DNA from: a virus
DNA length: 33,639 nucleotides
IMG/VR virus record: IMGVR_UViG_3300033571_019116
Coordinates: 1 to 33,639 of that record
Reading direction: 5' to 3' (one strand)
Below are positions 18,490 through 27,396 of this stretch, piece after piece. Each line of letters begins with the position of its first letter. Position 1 is the first letter of the stretch. Position numbers and translations under genes: made by a program. Under the pieces are notes generated by a model. It had not been told where the DNA came from and searched no databases. It saw nothing but the letters and a program-made list of their open reading frames with translations.

Positions 18490-19908
18490 TTAAACAATTG
18501 TAAATGTTCCTTCGCTAGAAATTGCATTCCATCTTAAATTTGCCACTGAGCATACTAAATTAAGAGTACACCCCTGGCTTGTTGTTGTCAAAGACCCTAA
18601 AGCCCCAGAAGTTGTTTCTTGCAATCCAAAACGTATTTGTTGACTTGCGCCTTGAGTAATTGTATAGCTTGTCGCCCCATCTAAATTTATAATAATTGTA
18701 TCTCCAACTGAAGATGTAACAGGAAGTGCTAGCGATAACGCTGTTCCAGGAGCAACACAAAAATATCCAGTGTTTACGGTTAAATTTTGAGAAATATTTA
18801 CAGATTGCCAAGAAACTCCACCAGATCCGCCAGAAATTGTTAATGTGTTGTTTGCTGCATCGCCATTTACAATTATTCCGCCTGATCCAACTAAAGTTAA
18901 TTGTCCTGTCTCTGTGGTTACTGGAACAGATGACCCGGTATTTCCTAAAACAGATGAAATTCTGTATTGGCCAACTTTATTAATTGTTGGATTAATTCTT
19001 CTTCCCGTTGATTCAAAAGAAAACTCTAATCCTGAAAAAATAAATGTCCCCGTCCCTATGACAAAATCATTATCAGCAAGACAATTTATAAAAGAATTAT
19101 ATAAAATAACGTTAGATCTATCATTTATATTAAACATTTCATTTTCAGAAACAAAAAATGAAAAATCACCTTGAACAGAACAAAAATTTAATAAAACAAT
19201 GTTTGAAAATATTTCTGAGTATTTACATGATAACCTTGTGTTATCTAATAAAATTTGTTGATTGCTTGCTGACCCAAGATTAGAATTTTTACATTCAATA
19301 AGCGATCCAATTGATTCAATAATATTTCCATTTAATATAGAAGAATTAATGAAACTTTTGTTGTTTAAATTTAAATAAGAATTTTGTATTGAAAAAGAAA
19401 TTGAACTTGCGTCAAGTGAATTAAATTCGGTTTGATACAAATTTAGTGCAGAATTATTAGTAACAGTTAAAATTTCTCTTCCTGTTAAATCTGGCAATTC
19501 AAAATATAAATTTACAATATTTACTATTCCACCAGAAGAATAATCAACATAACCATTAATAGTTATATTTTTGCTGAAACAAACTAAATTTACCCAAGGA
19601 GATAAATTTAAGTTTTCTGTGTATTCTCCTTCCCAAATAATCACAGTTGCTGGGTTAGCTTGCGATGCCCCATCAGACTCAGCTTGATTAATTGCCGCCT
19701 GAATACTTGTATATTCCGTTTCTCCTGCTATAGTTGATACTACATATCTACTACAATCTCTAAGATTAGATAGAGTAATCGAACCTGTTGCAAAAGCAAC
19801 ATCCATTCCATTTGCACCGCCTAGTGTAGATGCTTCAAAACCACTCCCTGTGCCAATTATTAAACCATTTGATTGAGATGGTATATTTAAAGCGTTGTAA
19901 ATTGACAA
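18490..19908 (-). CDS. Tail fibre paralogue B with beta-helix, possible depolymerase
   Basis: A 472-residue protein from TTG 19908. After a short N-terminal repeat, residues about 60-300 look like a right-handed beta-helix: 'EYTSIQAAINQAESDGASQA' is the usual pectate-lyase-like entry, then 'TVIIWEGEYTENLNL', followed by many short Asn/Ser/Ile strands. Such domains often cut host polysaccharide, but no catalytic residues can be assigned. The last 105 residues are the shared C-terminal domain ('VNTGYFCVAPGTALSLALPV', 'ASQQIRFG', 'SEGTFTIV'). Confidence 0.72.
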   Translation of the reverse strand: MSIYNALNIPSQSNGLIIGTGSGFEASTLGGANGMDVAFATGSITLSNLRDCSRYVVSTIAGETEYTSIQAAINQAESDGASQANPATVIIWEGEYTENLNLSPWVNLVCFSKNITINGYVDYSSGGIVNIVNLYFELPDLTGREILTVTNNSALNLYQTEFNSLDASSISFSIQNSYLNLNNKSFINSSILNGNIIESIGSLIECKNSNLGSASNQQILLDNTRLSCKYSEIFSNIVLLNFCSVQGDFSFFVSENEMFNINDRSNVILYNSFINCLADNDFVIGTGTFIFSGLEFSFESTGRRINPTINKVGQYRISSVLGNTGSSVPVTTETGQLTLVGSGGIIVNGDAANNTLTISGGSGGVSWQSVNISQNLTVNTGYFCVAPGTALSLALPVTSSVGDTIIINLDGATSYTITQGASQQIRFGLQETTSGALGSLTTTSQGCTLNLVCSVANLRWNAISSEGTFTIV

Positions 19909-19931
19909 AATACCCTACCTAGTTAAGTTCC

Positions 19932-19953
19932 CCCCTCTTTTTACAGAGAGGGG
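19932..19953. terminator. Hairpin between tail-fibre genes
   Basis: CCCCTCT (19932-19938) pairs with AGAGGGG (19947-19953) over an 8-base loop. There is no T run on the minus strand, in which the genes are read, so it may stabilise or process the message rather than end it. Confidence 0.4.
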
Positions 19954-19963
19954 CAATTTATTT

Positions 19964-20677
19964 TTATACTACTGTTATGTTTCCAACAGAATCTAAAACT
20001 GTCCAAATAGTTGAAGCTCCTCCAACAACAGCTAATAATTTTACTCCGTCATTAGCATTTGTAGAAGATAAAGAACCCGTTACGCCCGCTGTTGTAGACA
20101 AGTTTCCAAAAATAATTTGTTGGCTTGCTGCTTGCGCAATTGTCCATCCACCAGCGCCATATCCTTTAATTTCTAAAATAGAAAATTGTGCTGCTGTTGC
20201 TGGTAATGTAAGAGTTACTACAGCTACATTGTTTGCAAGATATCCATTGTTTACAGACATTGAAGCTGAAGCGCTAGTTATTTCATTCCAAACAATAATA
20301 CCCGCTGGGCTTGTCCATTGAGGAAGTGCTCCAGCACCTTGGCTTGTAAGTACTTGTCCTGCCGATCCGAGTGTTGCAACGCTTTGTAAAGCACCTGTTG
20401 TAGTAGTTCCACCACAAACAACAGAGTATGCAACAAATGTTGTTGCTCCTGTACCACCGCCTGCAATTCCTAGTGTTCCAAATGATGGATCTGCAGCAGC
20501 ACCACCAGAAATAAATGCTTGTCCAGCGGTTCCAGTTGCAATACTTGCAATAGAGTTATTAACTGCACCAACTAAAACTTGGTATTGAGTTACGGTTGAT
20601 CCAGAAAAAACGCCTGTTGTGGAATTGAACGTTACAATCCCGTTACTATTTAAATTTAAACTGTTCTGTACTGCCAT
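19964..20677 (-). CDS. Tail fibre paralogue C
   Basis: A 237-residue protein, ATG 20677. The first 130 residues consist of phrases such as 'YQVLVGAVNNSIASIATGTA', 'GGGTGATTFVAYSVVCGGTT' and 'AGQVLTSQGAGALPQWTSP', the repeat type seen in many phage fibre shafts. The last 105 residues are the shared domain ('SVNNGYLANNVAVVTLTLPA', 'ASQQIIFGNLSTTAGVTGSL', 'SVGNITVV'). It is probably a trimeric receptor-binding or adaptor fibre. Confidence 0.72.
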   Translation of the reverse strand: MAVQNSLNLNSNGIVTFNSTTGVFSGSTVTQYQVLVGAVNNSIASIATGTAGQAFISGGAAADPSFGTLGIAGGGTGATTFVAYSVVCGGTTTTGALQSVATLGSAGQVLTSQGAGALPQWTSPAGIIVWNEITSASASMSVNNGYLANNVAVVTLTLPATAAQFSILEIKGYGAGGWTIAQAASQQIIFGNLSTTAGVTGSLSSTNANDGVKLLAVVGGASTIWTVLDSVGNITVV

Positions 20678-20702
20678 GATAAAACCTTTTTTGTTTTAAA
20701 AT

Positions 20703-21962
20703 TTATGTTATTGTCCAATTTCCTATCGCTGATGTTGCATACCAGTATTGAGAGGAAGATTGATACACTAGTGTCAAAGAATCGCCAGCTTCATTATTTA
20801 CCGCAGTTCCAGCAGTAGAAGATAAATGATTAGCTAACCTAATTTTTTGACCAGAGCTCGCTTGCACTGTTAATCCTATTGAATTAGAAGCAACAACAAT
20901 TGTATCACCTTGAGATGGAGATGTAGGAAGAGTAGCTGTAAGAGTTCCCGCGGTAAAATAACCATTGTTTGAAGAAGCTGCGAAACTTGTAGTTTTATCA
21001 GAATATGTAAGAGTTCCTGTTGCAGCAATTGTAATTGTGTTAGCTGCTGGAGTTACGCTAATTCCTGCACCTGCTGTAATTGTAGCAGTTCCAAGTTTGT
21101 CCGATGCCATCGTAACAACTTTAGCTACCGATCCAACGTTTACCCCATCAATACCACAAATATAAGCGCTTGAAAGTTGTTGTTGAGACGATCCAGTTCC
21201 CGCACCAATTCTTAATGTGTTGCTTTCTGTGGCAACTCCACCATTATTAATTAGTACGTTGTTAGATTCTGAACTTGCATAGTTTTCACCAGCGTTGGTA
21301 CCAACGGCAACGTTATCATTTCCTGTGAGAAGTCCATAAAGGGACAAATGTCCAACAGCAACGTTGTTATCAGAAGCAGTAGCGCTAAAAAGAGCTTCGT
21401 ACCCAATTACAGTGTTGCTATCTCCGCTTGATGCGGTTTGCATTGCCTGAGTACCAATCGCTGTATTAGCGTCTCCAGTTGTAATTGCAGCTAAAGAATA
21501 AGCGCCAACTCCTACGTTTCCGCTACCTGTAGTGATTGCGTTTAACGAATGATCCCCTAATCCAGTGTTAGATTCACCCGAGGTTAAACTTGCTCCAGAT
21601 AATTTTCCTATGAGGGTGTTATTGTCGTTATCTGTAACGTTTAATGTTAAAGTAGAAGCATTATCTCCTAAAAATTCTACAGTTTTACCAGAATTGCTAG
21701 TTGAAACACCTGAAATAACATTGATTGTAGATCCGCTTGCGCTTCCAGAATCTCCATCAATTGTAATGCTTGCTGAAGCACTAGAAGAGATTGTTAAAGT
21801 ATTAGTTCCTGGATTTCCAGCAACGGATATTGTGCCTGATCCAACAATATTAATATTTGCTGAGCCGTCTGGTCCGACCGCTAAACCAGTATTACCCGTT
21901 AAAGTGTCGAGTGTTCCCCCTCCACCGCCTCCGCTTGACCCTGTTCCGCCGACTTGGCTCAT
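20703..21962 (-). CDS. Tail fibre paralogue D with YadA-like head repeats
   Basis: A 419-residue protein. The start is Gly/Ser-rich (SSGGGGGGTLD). Residues about 120-250 hold repeats like those of YadA/Hia heads: 'ESNTGLGDHSLNAITTGSGN', 'VGVGAYSLAAITTGDANTAI', 'GTQAMQTASSGDSNTVIGYE'. In trimeric autotransporters these build a left-handed beta-roll; in phages they occur in fibre shafts. The last 95 residues are the shared domain ('SSNNGYFTAGTLTATLPTSP', 'SGQKIRLANHLSSTAGTAV', 'AIGNWTIT'). ATG 21962 has GGAG upstream. Confidence 0.75.
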   Translation of the reverse strand: MSQVGGTGSSGGGGGGTLDTLTGNTGLAVGPDGSANINIVGSGTISVAGNPGTNTLTISSSASASITIDGDSGSASGSTINVISGVSTSNSGKTVEFLGDNASTLTLNVTDNDNNTLIGKLSGASLTSGESNTGLGDHSLNAITTGSGNVGVGAYSLAAITTGDANTAIGTQAMQTASSGDSNTVIGYEALFSATASDNNVAVGHLSLYGLLTGNDNVAVGTNAGENYASSESNNVLINNGGVATESNTLRIGAGTGSSQQQLSSAYICGIDGVNVGSVAKVVTMASDKLGTATITAGAGISVTPAANTITIAATGTLTYSDKTTSFAASSNNGYFTAGTLTATLPTSPSQGDTIVVASNSIGLTVQASSGQKIRLANHLSSTAGTAVNNEAGDSLTLVYQSSSQYWYATSAIGNWTIT

Positions 21963-21970
21963 TGTGTCTC

Positions 21971-22315
21971 CTAAGTATTGTTTTTGCTTAGGATCGCTTC
22001 AATATAAAACGAACCAGTTGTAGGGGCGCTTCCTGAATACTTAATATAAAAAGATGAGTACACAGGGAGAAGAAAATCTGTTAAATTTGGAGCGTTTGTT
22101 CTAATGTCATATACTCCATATGTGTTTGGATTATAGACAAGCATGTCTGTTTCTCCATCAGTAGACACATAAATAATACCGTTAGTAGTGTTTTTAAAAG
22201 TTATTACTACTGCTGGATATGGTAAACTTGCACCTAACTTTACATAAGATCCCGTGATAGAGGCAGCAGCTATCACCCTTAAACCATCAAATATGGCCGC
22301 ATTCTGAGCTGACAT
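21971..22315 (-). CDS. Small tail-associated structural protein
   Basis: A 114-residue beta-rich protein: 'AASITGSYVKLGASLPYPAV', 'ITFKNTTNGIIYVSTDGETD', then 'FLLPVYSSFYIKYSG' and 'GSFYIEAILSK'. I recall this pattern from small virion proteins of podoviruses, where strands with 'itGsY-klG' and 'N-Tn-ivyvS-DG' occur, but the function is unknown. It lies between two fibre genes, nine bases from each neighbour or close to it. Confidence 0.6.
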   Translation of the reverse strand: MSAQNAAIFDGLRVIAAASITGSYVKLGASLPYPAVVITFKNTTNGIIYVSTDGETDMLVYNPNTYGVYDIRTNAPNLTDFLLPVYSSFYIKYSGSAPTTGSFYIEAILSKNNT

Positions 22316-22326
22316 CGTGCCCCCTT

Positions 22327-23019
22327 TTAGTTAGATTCAACCATAAACCAATCAACAGTAGATGTGTCTGTTGCATCAGCAGAGGTTATTGTAAAACCCA
22401 CACCAGCACTTTTAGTTATTAACATTGCTTGAGGCGCTGTTACTGTTCCTAAAGCTGAAACTGATGTAAATATTTTTGTATTAGCTGTAACAGATGTATT
22501 AGCAATAGATCCACTTGAACCAGCGGTTAGCGTTGCTGCTCCAATTCTTGCATTTGTTCCAGCTTTCACTACAATTCCATTTCCAGCGGTACCTAAAACA
22601 ACGTTTCCGTTGGTAGCTGTAATTGCACCAAGTGTTGCTGTTACTGTTGTTGTAGCTGTAACTGATCCAGGAGCGGTAAATACTGATGGAGTAGATAATG
22701 TGACTGTAGAACCTGCGCTTGTTGCTGTTAATTGATTAGATGTTCCAGCAATTACAATATTTCCAGCTGTTGGGCTAAGTCCGTTTATAGTAGCTACTGC
22801 GCTTGCTCCTCCTCCTAAAGCAACCCATTGAGGTACACCAGCAGAGTAACTAACTAATTGCCATGCACTACCAGAAGTAACATTTGCCCAATATGTAACG
22901 CCTACTGCGTATTTATCGTTTGTGCTTGGATCTCTGGTTGCATTAATAACTTGTGCTACTTGAGCATTGTCTTGAATTTGCCCGTATGAAACTGGGCTTG
23001 GTAGTAGAATGTCGGACAT
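22327..23019 (-). CDS. Tail fibre or virion protein, first gene of the fibre row
   Basis: A 230-residue Ala/Thr/Val-rich protein. The N-terminal 75 residues ('YGQIQDNAQVAQVINATRDP', 'KYAVGVTYWANVTSGSAWQL') resemble fibre attachment regions. The rest is a repetitive beta structure with 'INGLSPTAGNIVIAGTSNQL' and ends 'DTSTVDWFMVESN'. It lacks the C-terminal domain of the paralogues A-D. The role is inferred from composition and position. Confidence 0.6.
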   Translation of the reverse strand: MSDILLPSPVSYGQIQDNAQVAQVINATRDPSTNDKYAVGVTYWANVTSGSAWQLVSYSAGVPQWVALGGGASAVATINGLSPTAGNIVIAGTSNQLTATSAGSTVTLSTPSVFTAPGSVTATTTVTATLGAITATNGNVVLGTAGNGIVVKAGTNARIGAATLTAGSSGSIANTSVTANTKIFTSVSALGTVTAPQAMLITKSAGVGFTITSADATDTSTVDWFMVESN

Positions 23020-23081
23020 TTTGTCAATTCCTCATCATGTTGTTTAATTAATAAACGCACACGATGGCGAATCGCTATCTT

Positions 23082-23155
23082 TACGGCCGCTGGGTTAGTG
23101 ACTCCCCTACACTAAAAAATCACTTTAACAGTGTAGGGAATTTTTGAAAAGAAAG
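23082..23155. other. Hairpin-containing gap before the fibre operon
   Basis: The gap 23020-23168 contains GATGGCG-AAT-CGCTATC near 23063 and a larger hairpin in which CCCTACACT pairs with AGTGTAGGG around 23105-23140, followed by ATTTTT on the plus strand. It separates the P63C gene from the fibre row and may hold a terminator or the fibre promoter. Confidence 0.4.
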
Positions 23156-23168
23156 ATTGTTTTTTAAT

Positions 23169-24170
23169 TTAAATAGAAAGTTCCTTTTGGGAAGAAAACA
23201 CTCTATCAAAAAGTTCGTTGAACTCTTCTTTGGTTCTCGATGCCTTTAAAAGTCCTATTGTTTGAATTAAATGCCTGTCAAGAGCGGGAATGCCCACGTC
23301 TGGTGTTAAATATTGATGATGGCAAGAGTTTCTTCTCCCCGTTTCTTCAATGGTTGGGTTTTTATTCTCCAGTTCTTTTCTAACTTCTGGAGAAATGGCG
23401 TCATAAACATATTTATTTATAAAGTTTCCCAAACATTGGGGATGTCTACATTGCCCCTCTAAATATTTCCACCCATGGATTTTATATACCTCTCTAAAAA
23501 ATTGATGAGGAAATCTTTGTGTCCATTTTAAAAGATCCTCATTTATGAACTTTTTAAGAAGTGTTTGAAGCTCATCTCTCGCCCTTTCTTCCTGGAATCC
23601 CGAGCTTTCGTCCACTAGAGCGATAATTCCTACTTGAGCTAAAGACCTCATTATAATATCAGCAGTAATGGCTATTGGTATTTGAGGCTTTGTTAATCTA
23701 CCAGAATCCCTGGTTTTTAAATAAACCTCACAGATTTTTGGTAAAAAAGTAGCTTCTATTCCCTGAGTTTTTATTCCAGATTTATTTACATATTCTACGA
23801 AAGAAAAACACCCCCCAAAAACCTCTAAAAAAGAATGACTTAAGGATTCTGAAGCAAAGAAAACTGGTAATTTAGTCGCCTCCGATTTTTTTCTCATTTC
23901 TGGACCAGGTTTAGACAGCCCTAAAGCATTTCTTAAAGATTCTGAAGAAATAACTCTTATCCCGCCTGGAAGAACCCCACATTCAATTTCCTTGTCACCT
24001 AACTTTAATGTACCTCCGTGAGTAGCTCTAGGAAGTCCCTTTTTCCCGCTTGCTAGACCAGCATTGCGAGCGATTTCTTTTCTTCTTTCTGGAGAAAGTT
24101 TTTCTGTTCTAGCTTTTCTTGCTTTGCATAAGTTTTCTCTAACTGATACATTTATCTCTGGACTTGTCAT
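23169..24170 (-). CDS. P63C-domain protein
   Basis: A 333-residue protein. I use ATG 24170 with the strong site AGGAGG; the frame extends further but lacks a site. Residues about 20-60 are basic ('RKEIARNAGLASGKKGLPRA'). The C-terminal half matches the P63C domain: 'ALVDESSGFQEERARDELQT', 'WTQRFPHQFFREVYKIHGW', 'CLGNFINKYVYDAISPEV', and 'CHHQYLTPDVGIPALDRHL'. P63C proteins are common in phages and mobile elements with no settled function. It stands alone between tail proteins and fibres with its own probable promoter, so it may be an accessory gene. Confidence 0.82.
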   Translation of the reverse strand: MTSPEINVSVRENLCKARKARTEKLSPERRKEIARNAGLASGKKGLPRATHGGTLKLGDKEIECGVLPGGIRVISSESLRNALGLSKPGPEMRKKSEATKLPVFFASESLSHSFLEVFGGCFSFVEYVNKSGIKTQGIEATFLPKICEVYLKTRDSGRLTKPQIPIAITADIIMRSLAQVGIIALVDESSGFQEERARDELQTLLKKFINEDLLKWTQRFPHQFFREVYKIHGWKYLEGQCRHPQCLGNFINKYVYDAISPEVRKELENKNPTIEETGRRNSCHHQYLTPDVGIPALDRHLIQTIGLLKASRTKEEFNELFDRVFSSQKELSI

Positions 24171-24194
24171 ATGCCTCCTTTTAGGGCTTGGGTT

Positions 24195-24235
24195 TGACAA
24201 ATCAAGTATACGACAAGTCCAAGCTTTAATTAAAG
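24195..24235 (-). promoter_or_regulatory. Possible promoter of the P63C gene
   Basis: On the minus strand TTAATT and TATACT are separated by 17 bases in front of the AGGAGG site of the P63C gene. The -10 box is good and the -35 weak. The rest of the gap 24171-24370 holds a doubtful plus-strand 30-residue frame. Confidence 0.35.
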
Positions 24236-24370
24236 AGATAGCGAAACATCTTCTAACAGAAGAAAATCTTTTTGCGCTCGAATGAGTGGAATGAAGCAAA
24301 AATTAACATCTAGCGCTATTGCTAAAGATCCTAAAAGCAGAATTAACAAAGCGTTAAGAAAGTGGGAATG

Positions 24371-24829
24371 TTAAGCTACTTTTTTATACTCAAAACCACC
24401 AGCTTTTATTAAGGCGTTAAGTGTCCCGCCAAGTGAAGGTAATTTACCTTTCCACCAGCTCCCAAAACGATTTGACCCGTTTGTTTTTGCTGGTACAGAT
24501 CCTGATTTCAGAATTTTAAAAAGAACTTCTGGAACTTCCTCATATTGATAAATAGGACCTTCAAGGTTTGGATATTCTCCATGAAATTGCACTAAAAGAC
24601 TTTTAGATTTAGGATCATAAGAAAATCCATTTACGTTTGAAGACGGGATATCAGAAGCAGGAACTTGAGGAACAGCAGATTCAATAGGAGCTTCTTTTCT
24701 ACTTTCCAACCATTCTGCGGCTTGTTGCAAAACTTGGAAAATACGTTCAAGCTCTTGATCGGAAAACTCTTGTTGGTTTTCCAATACTTGCTGTATCAAT
24801 GATTGTATTAAATCTTTTGCTTCGTCCAT
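24371..24829 (-). CDS. KTSC-domain-like protein
   Basis: A 152-residue protein. The N-terminal 45 residues are helical and Gln/Glu-rich. Residues about 63-150 resemble a KTSC domain: 'SSNVNGFSYDPKSKSLLVQF', 'IYQYEEVPEVLFKILKSGS', and a C-terminal helix near 'LNALIKAGGFEYKKV'. KTSC units are small RNA/DNA- or protein-binding-like domains common in phages. An extra Trp/Gly-rich stretch (RFGSWWKGKLPS) sits before the end. It follows a candidate virion protein directly. Confidence 0.66.
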   Translation of the reverse strand: MDEAKDLIQSLIQQVLENQQEFSDQELERIFQVLQQAAEWLESRKEAPIESAVPQVPASDIPSSNVNGFSYDPKSKSLLVQFHGEYPNLEGPIYQYEEVPEVLFKILKSGSVPAKTNGSNRFGSWWKGKLPSLGGTLNALIKAGGFEYKKVA

Positions 24830-25552
24830 TTATTTTCCAGAATTTTGAATAATCTGACTTAATTGATTAATTCCTTCTAAAATAGACTGTCTTGCCCCAC
24901 TAGCTGGTTGTCCTTGCTGTCCCTGTTGTCCCTGTTGTCCTTGTGGTTGTCTTTGCTTTCCGAAAAATTGAGAAAACTCGTTACTAATAAAATCTGTAAA
25001 AGATGATCCTATTATTCTTTCTATATTATTTATTTCTTTCACAAACTGTGTTCTAGCTAAAGTTGCCGCTTTTTCAGGAGCATTTCCTTTTTGAACTTTT
25101 TCTAAGATATACTTGTAAATATCAGGATAGTTGGCTTGAAGCACTGATAAATCAAAAACAGGGCCTTGATTTTGTTGTTGATCCATAGGTTGTTGAAAAG
25201 ATTGATTATTTTCTTTACCTAGTAAACCTCCTATGCCTCCTCCAATTGCAGAACTTGTTAATCCTTTTGCTATTTCAATTGGAAGCTTAGAATTTTGTAA
25301 TTCAGCACGAGAAGCTTGTTGATCAGGCCTTAATTGCTCTCCTTTTTGCTCTAAACTTTTTTCATATTCTTGCTGAGATGGATTGGAAAACTTTTTTTGT
25401 AAATAATCTAAAGCCCCTTGAACATTTAGCCCATAACTTAAAGCATTTGAAAAATAATCGTTAAACTTAGGATTTATTTTTTTTAGCATTTTAACTGAAA
25501 TAGGAGCCGGAAGATATTTTAATGCGCCTACAGCTGATAATAATGATTGCAT
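24830..25552 (-). CDS. Candidate virion/ejection protein with Gln-Gly repeats
   Basis: A 240-residue protein, ATG 25552 after GGAGAAC. A hydrophobic, Gly-rich segment (SSAIGGGIGGLLGKE, about 100-114) could insert in membranes. A helical middle ends in the low-complexity repeat 'QGQQGQQGQQGQ' near residue 205. Internal virion proteins of podoviruses often have such features, but no family is recognised. It abuts the KTSC gene (stop and start one base apart). Confidence 0.55.
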   Translation of the reverse strand: MQSLLSAVGALKYLPAPISVKMLKKINPKFNDYFSNALSYGLNVQGALDYLQKKFSNPSQQEYEKSLEQKGEQLRPDQQASRAELQNSKLPIEIAKGLTSSAIGGGIGGLLGKENNQSFQQPMDQQQNQGPVFDLSVLQANYPDIYKYILEKVQKGNAPEKAATLARTQFVKEINNIERIIGSSFTDFISNEFSQFFGKQRQPQGQQGQQGQQGQPASGARQSILEGINQLSQIIQNSGK

Positions 25553-25561
25553 ATGTTCTCC

Positions 25562-26824
25562 TTAAAATGTATCTAGCAAAATATCTCCGTAAAAACTTTC
25601 GCTTACGGGCTGTCTAAGTTGTCTTTTTTGTTCTTCGGTTAAAGAAATTTCTTTTTCTGACTCTAATTCACGAACTCTATCTTTAAATTGTTGAAGGTTA
25701 AAACCTTTTTTTCTAAGCTCATATTCAATTGTATAAATGTTATCTTTTGGTGTAAGTGCTTTTATTATTGGATCAAATGTTTTTTCATAAGTTTCTTTAA
25801 ATGTTCTTTCAAAAATAGATCCAAACGCATCGGAAGCTATTCTTTTAAATTGATTTTTTAAAGATGAAATTTCAGATTTTATTTTTTTATTTTTAAGTGG
25901 TTCAGTCATGCTAGCTGCTTTCAATCTAGTAGATCCTAAAATAGAAGCTGCTAATTCATTAAATTCTTCACCAGCTCCTACACTATCATATACTTCTTTT
26001 AATGCTCTTAAATCTTTTGCTTTTGTATCTGTAGATCTAAAGAAATTTTTACCAGAATTTACATTGTTAATTTTATCTTTAGTAGAAGCTAAATTAAATG
26101 CTAGTTCATCTAATTGATCAGCTACTTCTTCGGGAGAAAGGTTGTATTTATTTATTAATACATCAGCTTGATCTTGCAAAGAATTTAACAATTTACCAGA
26201 AATATCTGCATAATCCTTTAATCCTCCATTTTGCAATGTAGACTGAATTCTTGGTGCAAATTGTTGTTTAAATTCTATGTTTTTTTCTTTTCTTGCCTCT
26301 CTTTCTGCGTTTAAATCTAATCCAGCCTGCTTTTCTGCTGATGATATATCTTTAGTAAATCCTTGAGAAATAAGTTGGGCTGCTTTTTGTTGAATTTCTT
26401 TATTACTTGGAATTCTCGGAAGTTCAGATTTAAATTTTTGTATTTCATTTCTGGGTATAAATCCAATATTTTTAATATCTACTGGAGCTTTTTTAGAAAT
26501 TGCTGATTCTTCAATTGATTTAACTTCTTTGTTTGGTTGATTTTCTTTTCCAGGTATATTATGTCTTACATATTTTCCAGTTTCTATGTTTTGTTGAACC
26601 ATATTAGCAATTTCTGGAGTTATACCAGGAATACCATACAATTTAGATAAAATCTGTATAGGATCTAAATTTTCAGTCTTAGATTGTTCACCTAATCTTT
26701 CTATACCTTTAGAAAGTCTGTATCTATCTACCTCTTTAGGGATTTGCTCAGCTAAACTTTTACCAAGACTTGAACCAATCCTGCCGAATATATTCCCTTC
26801 ACCTTCTGGAAGAACTTGTACCAT
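25562..26824 (-). CDS. Candidate internal virion (DNA ejection) protein
   Basis: A 420-residue, largely helical and charged protein starting 'MVQVLPEGEGNIFGRIGSSL'. Long helices appear around residues 150-290 ('YADISGKLLNSLQDQADVLI') and 310-400, rich in Lys, Glu and Gln. There is no signal or membrane helix. Size, helicity and position between nozzle-type genes and fibres fit an ejection protein; I recognise no domain. Confidence 0.52.
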   Translation of the reverse strand: MVQVLPEGEGNIFGRIGSSLGKSLAEQIPKEVDRYRLSKGIERLGEQSKTENLDPIQILSKLYGIPGITPEIANMVQQNIETGKYVRHNIPGKENQPNKEVKSIEESAISKKAPVDIKNIGFIPRNEIQKFKSELPRIPSNKEIQQKAAQLISQGFTKDISSAEKQAGLDLNAEREARKEKNIEFKQQFAPRIQSTLQNGGLKDYADISGKLLNSLQDQADVLINKYNLSPEEVADQLDELAFNLASTKDKINNVNSGKNFFRSTDTKAKDLRALKEVYDSVGAGEEFNELAASILGSTRLKAASMTEPLKNKKIKSEISSLKNQFKRIASDAFGSIFERTFKETYEKTFDPIIKALTPKDNIYTIEYELRKKGFNLQQFKDRVRELESEKEISLTEEQKRQLRQPVSESFYGDILLDTF

Positions 26825-26833
26825 TTTAATCCT

Positions 26834-27388
26834 CTATGCTTGTGGTTTGGATTGTCTTTGTAAAAAACTTAAAACTTTTTGAATTGCATCAGTATTCCCT
26901 AAAGCAGTTCCTGCACCTCCTGCTAAAGCTGTTAAAATAGGCCCTATCTGATCTAAAAACCCAGGCTCTCTTGGTCTAAATAAGTTTTCTGAAAACTGTC
27001 CCAAACCTTGTTGCCCAATTCCCATCAACCCTTGAGCTCCTTGTGATTTTAATTGCTCTCTGAGAGATGCAAGCCTTTCACTTAAATCTGCTGAAGCTCC
27101 TTGTGTTGCGTCTCTAAACGCTGAGCTTGAAAGCCCTCCATGCATTCCACCAAATTGAGTAGCAATTTGAGGAAGAGTTTGTTCTTTAAATCTTCTAAGC
27201 TCTGGAGCCGCCAATGTATCAAAAGCCTGAGAATTTTGACCTAAAAGACCTTTGTAATAATTTGCTGCTTCTCCAAAAGCATTGCTTCCCAATCCAGCTT
27301 GAGTTAATTGATTATAAAGCGGTTTTTGTTCAGAAGCCAACGTAGAAATATTTTGTATACTTGAAGGTGTTCCTGTAAAAAAAGACAT
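26834..27388 (-). CDS. Candidate internal virion protein
   Basis: A 184-residue protein with 'YNQLTQAGLGSNAFGEAANY', 'QFGGMHGGLSSSAFRDATQG' and 'SERLASLREQLKSQGAQGLM', then a Gly/Ala-rich hydrophobic part (ILTALAGGAGTALG). This make-up is typical of small podoviral proteins coded with ejection proteins. Function is inferred from neighbourhood. Confidence 0.55.
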   Translation of the reverse strand: MSFFTGTPSSIQNISTLASEQKPLYNQLTQAGLGSNAFGEAANYYKGLLGQNSQAFDTLAAPELRRFKEQTLPQIATQFGGMHGGLSSSAFRDATQGASADLSERLASLREQLKSQGAQGLMGIGQQGLGQFSENLFRPREPGFLDQIGPILTALAGGAGTALGNTDAIQKVLSFLQRQSKPQA

Positions 27389-27396
27389 GTTGCCCC

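Noticed and set aside
24282-24374. Plus-strand 30-residue frame MSGMKQKLTSSAIAKDPKSR..., coupled by ATGA to an upstream frame ending at 24285
   Set aside because: The upstream frame has no start of its own outside the antisense of the P63C gene, no ribosome site is visible, and the frame runs into the end of the KTSC gene. It could be a remnant, but support is too thin.
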